Shown here in pieces: positions 1-4,757 of a stretch of 9,214 nt of DNA. The notes below the pieces were generated by a model. It was not told the origin of the DNA, searched no databases, and was given only the letters and a program-made list of their open reading frames with translations. Numbering within the stretch: the first letter of the stretch is position 1; every line of letters starts with the position of its first letter. This DNA comes from Clostridium sp. CAG:302 (lineage in GTDB: Bacteria > Bacillota_I > Bacilli_A > RF39 > UBA660): contig FR887358.1 in the NCBI GenBank assembly GCA_000431795.1, positions 2,575 to 11,788 on the forward strand, written 5' to 3'. The translations under genes and the position numbers were made by a program.

Positions 1-549
1 ATTTAGTATTGGGTCTATAACTATTTCACTTAAATACCATAACAAGCTTGGGCTATCAAAATCTTCATACTTCCAATTTGGATATATTTCTTTACATTTC
101 TCAAAGAAAAGGAAATGACATAATTCATGCATACAGGTATCTATTAAATCTTCTTTATTTTTCTTATGAATATCAAAGGTTTTTTCTTTAATGTATCTAG
201 GACATACTGGTATTAGTCCTATTCCTACTGATATTTCTTTATATTCTTTTGGCCACTTTATATTAAGGTAATTACTTAGTTCTAACATATATCTATCATT
301 ATATTCATTCCAGATAGTGGTATATTCTTCTCTCAAGTTATTATTTTCTTTTATAAAGTTATTATATCTATCTTGAATTATGTCTTTGATATTATCTTCT
401 TTAGTAAGTCTTTTTAATTCTGGATATAGGAATAATGTTCCTTCTTTTACTGATAATATATTATCAGTATCTTTAAGTGTCCATGATAGTATGTCAGATG
501 TTTCTTCAAGGGTTAAATATTTAAATTTTAATTTTGGTATGTTATTCAT
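1..549 (-). CDS. HExxH zincin-like protein, N-terminal part (runs off left edge)
   Basis: This open frame starts at 549 and stays open for 183 codons to base 1, so only the N-terminal part is visible. The start is fixed by a strong AGGAGG site about 5 bases upstream. The protein has no signal peptide or membrane segment and looks soluble. It carries HELCH at residues 141-145, a zinc-binding HExxH motif, and E175 in a following helix (LSEIVID) could be the third ligand of a gluzincin. That pattern suggests a metallopeptidase, but the family is not recognised and the substrate is unknown. The gene begins 21 bases after the ABC-F stop codon on the same strand, so it is probably co-transcribed and under the same attenuator. 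The motif is directly seen; the enzymatic role is inferred. Confidence 0.85.
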   Translation of the reverse strand, partial: MNNIPKLKFKYLTLEETSDILSWTLKDTDNILSVKEGTLFLYPELKRLTKEDNIKDIIQDRYNNFIKENNNLREEYTTIWNEYNDRYMLELSNYLNIKWPKEYKEISVGIGLIPVCPRYIKEKTFDIHKKNKEDLIDTCMHELCHFLFFEKCKEIYPNWKYEDFDSPSLLWYLSEIVIDPILN

Positions 550-570
550 ATTTCCTCCTAATTAATTATA

Positions 571-2172
571 TCATATTTTGTTTATTTTTTCACGATAATC
601 ATCATAATTACCAATATATCTAGTGATGTTTTTATTTTTTATTTCTATTATACTAGTAGCTATTTTATTTATGAAATATCTATCATGAGATACAAATAAT
701 ATAGTACCAGTAAACTCCTTTAGTGACTCTTCAAGCATTTCTCTTGTATCAATATCAATGTGATTAGTGGGTTCATCTAGGATTAAGAAGTTATAAGAAT
801 CTTGAATTAGACAGAATATTTTTAATCTTACTTTTTCTCCTCCAGATAAGTATTTTATTTTTTTATGAATGTTTTCTCCTGCAAAGAGGTATTTGAATAA
901 GGCACTTCTTAAATATTGTTCTGGTCCAATGAAATATTTTCTAGCTTCTTCTAGTACTGATAAATTAATATCTTCAAACTCGATCTCTTGAGGAATATAA
1001 CCTATCTTGATATTACTTCCTAGTTTTATACTATTATTTCCTTTTAATATTTCTTTGATTAGAGTTGATTTACCAACTCCATTATCTCCGACTAGACATA
1101 GTCTATCTTGATATTTAATACTTAAGTTAAGGTTATTAAATATTTCTTTAGTACCATAAGATAGATTTAGATTATTTATTGTTAATACATCTTTTCCTGA
1201 CCTACTAGCGGTATCAAAAGTTATATTTAGTTTTTTCTTGTCTTCTGGTTTATCTAACTTTTCTAGTTTTTCTAATCTTTTTTCGATATTGGCAGCTCTT
1301 CTAAAGAATATTTCTCCACCACTTGGTCCACAAAGCCTGCCATATTCTTTTAATCTTTTGATACTATTTTCCATAGCGGTTATTTGTTTTTGTTGGTCTT
1401 TATAGTTTTTTAATTCTAGTAATAGTCTATTTTCACTTTCTTTAATATAGTAACTATAATTACCATGATATACTTCTATTCCTCTTTTGGTTAATAAATA
1501 TACTTTGTTTATGACATTATCCATGAAATAGCGGTCATGAGATACTAGTATTATTGTACCTTTATAGTTCTTTAATGTTTTTTCTAACCAAATCATTTTA
1601 TTTATATCTAAATGGTTAGTGGGTTCATCTAATAATAAGACATCTGGTTCTTGTAATAATAATCTTATTAGAGATATGATGGTTTTTTCTCCTCCAGATA
1701 AGGTATTGAAATTTCTATTTAATATTTCTTCAGTTATATTAAATACTGGTAGTATTTTTTGAATCTTTGTTTCGTATTCATATCCTCCTAGCGAGATAAA
1801 CTTCTCTTGCAGATTCATATACTTTGTTATTACTTTATAATCTTCAGTTAAAAGTTTATCTTCATATCTTTCTAATTTTTCTTTTAGTTCTATTATTTCT
1901 TTAAAGGCACTATTTATATAGTCTTTTACTATTATATCTTTTTCTTCAGGTATTTGACTTAAATAGCCTATACTTATATTATTTCTTATTGAAAGGGAAC
2001 CGGAATCTATACTTTCTTGGCCTGCAATTATTTTTAGTATAGTACTCTTTCCACTTCCATTTGTTCCAATTAAGCCTACTTTTTCTCCTTTTTGTACTGT
2101 TATATCTATATTATTTAATACTAAGTCAAAACCAAATGACTTACATACTTTACTTATATTTATATCTATCAT
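571..2172 (-). CDS. ABC-F family ATPase, probable ribosome-protection (antibiotic-resistance type) protein
   Basis: This 533-residue protein has two ABC domains and no membrane domain, which defines ABC-F proteins. These act on the ribosome by entering the E site rather than by transport. Domain 1 has Walker A at 36-44 (GTNGSGKST), signature LSGGE at 158-162 and Walker B ending at E183. Domain 2 has Walker A at 362-370 (GDNGVGKST), LSGGE at 442-446 and catalytic E467. The charged helical linker, about 243-320, should form the P-site tRNA interaction motif, with its tip near 276-290. Start 2172 is preceded by GGGAGG; the longer frame from 2214 would begin inside the attenuator terminator and lacks a ribosome binding site. 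The upstream attenuator supports a drug-protection role over a housekeeping EttA-like role. The protected drug class (lincosamide, pleuromutilin, streptogramin A, phenicol or oxazolidinone) cannot be told. Family certain; resistance role inferred. Confidence 0.95.
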   Translation of the reverse strand: MIDINISKVCKSFGFDLVLNNIDITVQKGEKVGLIGTNGSGKSTILKIIAGQESIDSGSLSIRNNISIGYLSQIPEEKDIIVKDYINSAFKEIIELKEKLERYEDKLLTEDYKVITKYMNLQEKFISLGGYEYETKIQKILPVFNITEEILNRNFNTLSGGEKTIISLIRLLLQEPDVLLLDEPTNHLDINKMIWLEKTLKNYKGTIILVSHDRYFMDNVINKVYLLTKRGIEVYHGNYSYYIKESENRLLLELKNYKDQQKQITAMENSIKRLKEYGRLCGPSGGEIFFRRAANIEKRLEKLEKLDKPEDKKKLNITFDTASRSGKDVLTINNLNLSYGTKEIFNNLNLSIKYQDRLCLVGDNGVGKSTLIKEILKGNNSIKLGSNIKIGYIPQEIEFEDINLSVLEEARKYFIGPEQYLRSALFKYLFAGENIHKKIKYLSGGEKVRLKIFCLIQDSYNFLILDEPTNHIDIDTREMLEESLKEFTGTILFVSHDRYFINKIATSIIEIKNKNITRYIGNYDDYREKINKI

Positions 2173-2187
2173 AATATTCCTCCCATC

Positions 2188-2225
2188 AAAAAAAGTTATA
2201 TGAATATATTGCATCCATATAACTT
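2188..2225 (-). terminator. Attenuator terminator in the ABC-F leader
   Basis: On the minus strand, AAGTTATATG (2225-2216) and CATATAACTT (2202-2193) form a perfect 10-bp stem with a 13-base loop, followed by a run of seven T. This is an intrinsic terminator placed immediately before the ABC-F ribosome binding site, so it would stop transcription before the gene unless prevented. Its upstream arm overlaps the antiterminator stem at 2216-2221, so the two structures exclude each other. Confidence 0.85.
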
Positions 2226-2246
2226 CTATTTATATATATAGATGCA
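2210..2246 (-). promoter_or_regulatory. Antiterminator stem competing with the attenuator
   Basis: On the minus strand, TGCATCTATATA (2246-2235) can pair with TATATGGATGCA (2221-2210) over 12 positions with a single T·G wobble and a 13-base loop. The downstream arm uses bases that form the 5' arm of the terminator, so formation of this stem would allow read-through into the ABC-F gene. Pairing is read by eye; the switch mechanism is inferred from the overlap. Confidence 0.7.
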
Positions 2247-2254
2247 GGCACGAC

Positions 2255-2314
2255 AAAAACTCACACCCACATCTCATTTTTTTTACTTTTATTTTTGATG
2301 AGATAAAGGTGTGA
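2255..2314 (-). promoter_or_regulatory. Hairpin linking the leader ORF to the attenuator
   Basis: On the minus strand, TCACACC plus ATCTCAT (2314-2298) pairs with ATGAGAT plus GGTGTGA (2277-2261). This gives two perfect 7-bp segments separated by a 3-base internal loop (TTT against GTG). The 5' arm lies inside codons 15-20 of the leader ORF, so a ribosome there would melt it. A short GTTTTTG tract follows, so the hairpin could be a weak first terminator or a switch element controlling the downstream pairings. Confidence 0.65.
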
Positions 2315-2357
2315 TATTTATAGTAAACATGATTACATTACCTACATATTTATACAT
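2289..2357 (-). CDS. 22-residue leader peptide upstream of ABC-F
   Basis: The ORF begins MYKYVGNVIM and ends ITPLSHQK before a TAA stop. Its ATG follows a GGAGGG ribosome binding site with 7-base spacing. It lies directly downstream of a good promoter and upstream of a terminator/antiterminator pair that precedes the ABC-F gene. Regulatory leader peptides of this type are known for ABC-F and Erm resistance genes: a drug-stalled ribosome on the short ORF alters RNA folding so that the resistance gene is expressed. Here the last third of the ORF supplies one arm of a strong hairpin (2261-2314). An internal ATG at codon 10 exists but lacks a good binding site. The peptide probably acts only through its translation in cis. 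I do not recognise its sequence. Confidence 0.75.
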   Translation of the reverse strand: MYKYVGNVIMFTINITPLSHQK

Positions 2358-2375
2358 AAATATCCCTCCACTTAT

Positions 2376-2404
2376 AATATATTATAGTTTTTTACTTTTG
2401 TCAA
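2376..2404 (-). promoter_or_regulatory. Promoter of the ABC-F leader transcript
   Basis: A consensus -35 box TTGACA (2404-2399) is followed after 17 bases by TATATT (2381-2376). A TATAAT sequence (2386-2381) also lies nearby but is only 12 bases from this -35. Transcription would begin around 2369-2372, leaving the leader ribosome binding site very close to the RNA 5' end. Confidence 0.75.
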
Positions 2405-2440
2405 TTGTTTTTACACTGCAAGCCATTTGTCTTGCTAGTG

Positions 2441-2470
2441 TTATTTGGAGTCTAATGGGTCTCCAAATAA
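2441..2470. repeat. Perfect 10-bp inverted repeat
   Basis: TTATTTGGAG and CTCCAAATAA flank a 10-base spacer. No T-run follows on either strand, so it is not a typical terminator. It lies just upstream of the ABC-F promoter and could be a protein-binding dyad or an RNA hairpin. Its function is unknown. Confidence 0.6.
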
Positions 2471-2479
2471 GTATAATTA

Positions 2480-2500
2480 ATACTTATTATATATAAGTAT
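2480..2500. repeat. Short AT-rich inverted repeat
   Basis: ATACTTAT and ATAAGTAT form a perfect 8-bp inverted repeat around a 5-base spacer, ten bases from the repeat at 2441-2470. It may be a regulatory dyad between the divergent ABC-F and small-RNA promoters. In DNA this AT-rich, chance occurrence is a real possibility. Confidence 0.35.
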
Positions 2501-2573
2501 GAAATATATACTTAAAGTAGTTTATTATTGGTATTTTTTTTGTTATTTTGAGTATAATAATAGTGCAATATAC

Positions 2574-2602
2574 TTGACTTTTTATGATAGTTATAGTATC
2601 AT
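2574..2602 (+). promoter_or_regulatory. Promoter of the small RNA, with operator-like dyad
   Basis: A -35 box TTGACT (2574-2579) and a -10 box TATCAT (2597-2602) are separated by 17 bases, predicting a start near 2609. The inverted repeat ATGATA-N7-TATCAT (2584-2602) covers the spacer and the -10 box and could be a repressor site. Confidence 0.6.
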
Positions 2603-2608
2603 TGTATT

Positions 2609-2723
2609 ACCGGAGAGAAATCTCGTCAGGTCGATAGCTCAATGTCGATTTTATTAAATTAAGTGTATGTTAAGTACACCGCTTGAGCCCAAGAGAGACT
2701 ACTAGATAGTCTCTTTTCTTTTT
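2609..2723 (+). ncRNA. Unidentified small structured RNA, about 115 nt
   Basis: This stretch has its own promoter, a compact folded body and an intrinsic terminator, and no gene follows it on the same strand, so it looks like a stand-alone RNA rather than a riboswitch. Visible structure includes a GAGA-GAAA-TCTC hairpin with a GNRA-type loop (2613-2624). A long-range stem pairs GCTCAA (2637-2642) with TTGAGC (2683-2688) and encloses a GTGTA/TACAC hairpin (2663-2679). The terminator stem begins at 2691. GTCGAT occurs twice, at 2630 and 2644. I looked for and did not find the marks of SRP RNA (GGAAGGAAGCAGC), tmRNA, RNase P or a tRNA T-arm, and it is shorter than typical 6S RNA. It is convergent with the antitoxin gene that ends at 2749. 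The RNA call rests on the promoter-structure-terminator layout; its function is unknown. Confidence 0.6.
2691..2723 (+). terminator. Intrinsic terminator of the small RNA
   Basis: AGAGACTA (2694-2701) and TAGTCTCT (2707-2714) form a perfect 8-bp stem with a 5-base loop, extendable by three outer pairs, one of them G·U. The T-rich tract TTTTCTTTTT follows. Confidence 0.85.
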
Positions 2724-2750
2724 AGTTATCGACAAATATTGTTGATAACT
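2724..2750. repeat. Hairpin at the 3' end of the antitoxin gene
   Basis: AGTTATC and GATAACT (7 bp) enclose a further ACAA/TTGT pairing, giving a long stem with one mismatch. It overlaps the antitoxin stop codon. On the minus strand it is followed by A-rich sequence rather than a T-run, so it is not a standard terminator for that gene. It may be a 3'-end stabiliser or contribute to convergent termination. Confidence 0.5.
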
Positions 2751-3726
2751 ATTTTAAATCTATATCAAAAGAATAGTCATAGCTTATTTTTTCACATTTA
2801 TTAGTATCTATAAAGGCTTTTTCTTTATGGGAATAATCTACTATTTCTTTAGCATTATAGTTTTTAAAATATTTCTTTATCTTATCTAATACTTCTAATT
2901 CTTCTTTGGTAAATAAATCTTTATTAAACTTTTTCTTTGATGTTATTTCATAATATTCTTTAGATGGAGTTATTACTGGTTTATAGTCTATTATATCCTC
3001 TTGATCTCCATATGATAATATTGTTTCAAAACTATCTGGTACTGGACCAAAAGGTAATTTACAATATTCTAGTCCGGTTATTGATTTACAATTTTCTTTG
3101 TAAAATAAGAAGTCAGCATAAAACATTTCTTTTAATAATTTTGTTTTTAGTATTGTTTTGTCTGATAGATAAATAATCATATTATATACTTTTTCTTTAT
3201 TAAACTTAGTATAACCATTATACTCTGTTGGATTATATTCCTTATTTAATAGTAGTTGCTTTTCATTATTTGCTAAAAATTCAGATATCTTATTATTAAT
3301 TTTATTATATTCTTTATCGGTAAATTGTATTTTGTTGGCTTCAACTAGATTTGCTATTATTTCTGGATTAGCTATTAAAATTTTTATTAATATTAAATAA
3401 CTATCATTTGGTATAGATACTCCTTTTTCATAACTTATTAATGTCTTTTTAGCACATCCTATTACTTTAGAAAATAATTCTTGTGATAAATTATATTTTT
3501 TTCTTAAGGCTATTATTTCTTCTTTTGGTACTCCATATAATTTATTATATATTTCTATACCTTTTTCAGAAGCAGTATTATCTAGCTTTTCATCATAGAC
3601 TAAACTATTACATTTTGAGCAAAATCTTCTATCTGAATTAAATTTTATTTCTTTTCCTTTTATTTGGTAGATATGTTCATGATTCTTAATATAAGTATCA
3701 GTACTACCACAATTATCACATCTCAT
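2749..3726 (-). CDS. Antitoxin with MqsA-type zinc finger, XRE HTH and Panacea (DUF4065) domain
   Basis: This 325-residue protein has three parts. A zinc finger with C3, C6, C36 and C39 resembles YgiT/MqsA N-termini. An XRE-type helix-turn-helix lies at about 64-115 (LRKKYNLSQELFSKVIGCAK). A Panacea/SocA-like domain lies at about 175-305, recognised by KLLKEMFYADFLFYK, the LPFGPVP loop and the late YSHKEKAF motif. Panacea domains are established as promiscuous toxin-neutralising modules; the finger and HTH would bind operator DNA. The gene follows the MqsR-like toxin by 9 bases, and its AGGAGG site overlaps the toxin TAG stop, so translation is coupled. Likely role: neutralise the upstream toxin and autorepress the operon. 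Domain calls are from visible motifs; the pairing is inferred from operon position. Being larger than plain MqsA (about 130 residues), it may use Panacea rather than a classic MqsA surface. Confidence 0.9.
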   Translation of the reverse strand: MRCDNCGSTDTYIKNHEHIYQIKGKEIKFNSDRRFCSKCNSLVYDEKLDNTASEKGIEIYNKLYGVPKEEIIALRKKYNLSQELFSKVIGCAKKTLISYEKGVSIPNDSYLILIKILIANPEIIANLVEANKIQFTDKEYNKINNKISEFLANNEKQLLLNKEYNPTEYNGYTKFNKEKVYNMIIYLSDKTILKTKLLKEMFYADFLFYKENCKSITGLEYCKLPFGPVPDSFETILSYGDQEDIIDYKPVITPSKEYYEITSKKKFNKDLFTKEELEVLDKIKKYFKNYNAKEIVDYSHKEKAFIDTNKCEKISYDYSFDIDLK

Positions 3727-3735
3727 AATATCCTC

Positions 3736-4062
3736 CTATTTATAATCTATATGAAATGATAAGCATACTGTCATTTCTTTATTATTATATTCTTCTATCT
3801 TTAACTTAATATATACTCTATTTCCATTAATATCTTTTTTAAATACTAGTGAATTTTCACTTTTTGAATAAAAAGGCTTATAATCTTGAACATAGTTATA
3901 TGAAGATAATGTTAATATTTCTTGCCATGCCAAACTTTCAGTTATTCCAATTTCTAATAATTCTTCAAGATAATCTCTATCTCTTCTATTAGCAAATCTT
4001 TTATTTCCTTTAGTTATTAACTTTTTCATTTTTGTTAGTAGTTTGAGCTGCTCTCCAGTCAT
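3736..4062 (-). CDS. MqsR-like mRNA interferase toxin
   Basis: This 108-residue protein matches the MqsR pattern: an N-terminal helical part (EQLKLLTKMKKLI), the ELLEIGITESLAWQEILTLS helix region, then the strands NRVYIKLKI and TVCLSFHIDYK at 82-108. MqsR toxins are RelE-fold ribonucleases that cleave mRNA, chiefly at GCU, and Y84 aligns by eye with a catalytic tyrosine of E. coli MqsR. Start 4062 has an AAGGGGG site 6 bases upstream and fits the family length. An in-frame ATG at 4101 with a GAGAGG site is a real alternative that adds 13 residues. A still longer start at 4131 overlaps the -10 box and is unlikely. Toxin-before-antitoxin order is the same as in mqsRA. Function is by family; activity is untested. 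Confidence 0.85.
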   Translation of the reverse strand: MTGEQLKLLTKMKKLITKGNKRFANRRDRDYLEELLEIGITESLAWQEILTLSSYNYVQDYKPFYSKSENSLVFKKDINGNRVYIKLKIEEYNNKEMTVCLSFHIDYK

Positions 4063-4121
4063 ACAATTCCCCCTTATGTTTATTTTTTTATTACATAACA
4101 TATCTTTTCCTCTCTGTTTTA

Positions 4122-4151
4122 ATGGTAACATAAGTAACCTATTTTTGTCAA
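4122..4151 (-). promoter_or_regulatory. Toxin-antitoxin promoter with overlapping operator-like dyad
   Basis: A consensus -35 box TTGACA (4151-4146) is followed after 18 bases by an extended -10, TGT-TACCAT (-10 at 4127-4122). The sequence GGTTACTTATGTTACC (4139-4124) fills the spacer and touches the -10. It is an imperfect palindrome (6 of 8 pairs) and also holds two GTTAC copies. Its position suits autorepression by the HTH antitoxin. Confidence 0.6.
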
Positions 4152-4196
4152 TATGTATTTTATACTTTTACATATTTTTTTATCACTACCTGTGAC

Positions 4197-4229
4197 ATAA
4201 TAAAAACTATAGACATTAATCTATAGTTT
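4197..4229 (-). terminator. Terminator of the five-gene operon
   Basis: On the minus strand, AAACTATAGA (4229-4220) pairs perfectly with TCTATAGTTT (4213-4204) over 10 bp with a 6-base loop, followed by TTATTATG, which together with the stem end gives a GTTTTTATT tract. It lies about 100 bases after the last stop codon and upstream of the toxin promoter, insulating the two units. Confidence 0.75.
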
Positions 4230-4271
4230 ATATAAATACTTTTATTTCAGAGACATTTGGCCCAGTAAATA

Positions 4272-4299
4272 TTTTTGAAAGACTTTTGGCTTTCAAAAA
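4272..4299. repeat. Perfect 10-bp inverted repeat in the operon 3' region
   Basis: TTTTTGAAAG (4272-4281) and CTTTCAAAAA (4290-4299) flank an 8-base loop. It lies between the last gene and the terminator, and the T/A ends allow a symmetrical hairpin in either strand. A diverged copy of its loop-side sequence (GCCAAA-x-GTCT-x-T-x-AAA on the minus strand) recurs 29 bases downstream near 4244-4261. Possible 3'-UTR element; function unknown. Confidence 0.5.
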
Positions 4300-4329
4300 C
4301 TTCGAACAATGTAATGTGAGAGGGATATA

Positions 4330-4755
4330 TTACCTTCTACTTTTTCCTTTAGAAGATAATAGTTCTTCTCTTAAACATCTATAATATTCAATACAATTAA
4401 CATATCTATTTTCTTTTTCATTAAATATCCATATAGCAGTTAAATCTTCTAACGAGATAGCTCCCATTTGACCATCTTTTACTTTGGTATAAGGGGCTTC
4501 TAGTACTGGCCTTTTATCGTAGTAAAATAGTTTATCTCCACCTCTAGTCCAAAATAATTCATTATTATGACCACCTTTTACTTTATCTTTACTTCTTGCA
4601 TATCCACTAGTTATAATATCTTCTACTTGATCCATACCGGTTACTCTATATACAAAATTATCATTTGTCTTCATAGCAATAGGACTATCTTTCCCAAAAG
4701 CTAATTCTCGGACAAATACTCTATTTCTAGTAGTTTCTATTCTATCGTCTTCCAT
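4330..4755 (-). CDS. Unknown 141-residue protein, possibly ADP-ribosyltransferase-like
   Basis: I do not recognise this family. The protein is soluble, mixed in charge and ends in a basic tail (SKGKSRR). It has a motif FVYRVTGMDQVEDIITSGYA at 34-53, followed by HNNELFWTRGGDKLFYY (63-79), PVLEAPY (83-89) and LEDLTAIWIF (102-111). The tyrosine-arginine strand followed by a helix ending in SGYAR, then an FWT strand, is loosely like the start of ADP-ribosyltransferase-fold proteins (R37 as a candidate NAD-binding arginine). No firm glutamate motif is seen, so this is only a suggestion. Its start comes 2 bases after the stop of the Ig-like gene (TAAATATG) with a weak AAAGGA site, so it is translationally coupled as the last gene of the operon. 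It lacks a signal peptide, so any role is probably cytoplasmic. Confidence 0.85.
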   Translation of the reverse strand: MEDDRIETTRNRVFVRELAFGKDSPIAMKTNDNFVYRVTGMDQVEDIITSGYARSKDKVKGGHNNELFWTRGGDKLFYYDKRPVLEAPYTKVKDGQMGAISLEDLTAIWIFNEKENRYVNCIEYYRCLREELLSSKGKSRR

Positions 4756-4757
4756 AT

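Noticed and set aside
380..565. Plus-strand ORF opposite the HExxH gene
   Set aside because: It is a shadow of a minus-strand gene that has a strong start and a recognisable HELCH motif. The same applies to plus-strand frames at 2964, 5696, 6797, 7590 and 8096.
565..573. TGATATAAT extended -10 motif at the ABC-F stop codon
   Set aside because: Transcription would start within the ribosome binding site of the following gene and no -35 box is present, so it is more likely a chance match in AT-rich sequence.
2173..2214. N-terminal extension of the ABC-F protein to an ATG at 2214
   Set aside because: The 14 extra codons lie in the attenuator terminator, lack a ribosome binding site, and the ATG at 2172 has a strong GGGAGG site and a family-typical N-terminus.
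2311..2496. 61-codon plus-strand ORF opposite the ABC-F leader
   Set aside because: It has no ribosome binding site and overlaps the leader ORF, promoter and inverted repeat, which explain the sequence better.
2631..2642. tRNA D-arm-like TAGCTCAAT in the small RNA
   Set aside because: There is no T-arm GGTTCGAATCC, no anticodon stem and no acceptor pairing, so it is not a tRNA.
2643..2706. Tiny ORFs of 6 and 12 codons inside the small RNA
   Set aside because: Neither has a ribosome binding site, and both sit in predicted stems. The 12-codon one uses CCG, CTT and CCC codons that are unusual for this AT-rich genome.
2609..2723. Small RNA as a cis riboswitch or attenuator
   Set aside because: No plus-strand gene follows its terminator; the next gene is on the opposite strand.
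4063..4131. 131-residue version of the MqsR-like toxin starting at 4131
   Set aside because: That ATG lies next to the predicted -10 box, upstream of the likely transcription start, and has no ribosome binding site. The in-frame start at 4101 is kept only as an alternative.
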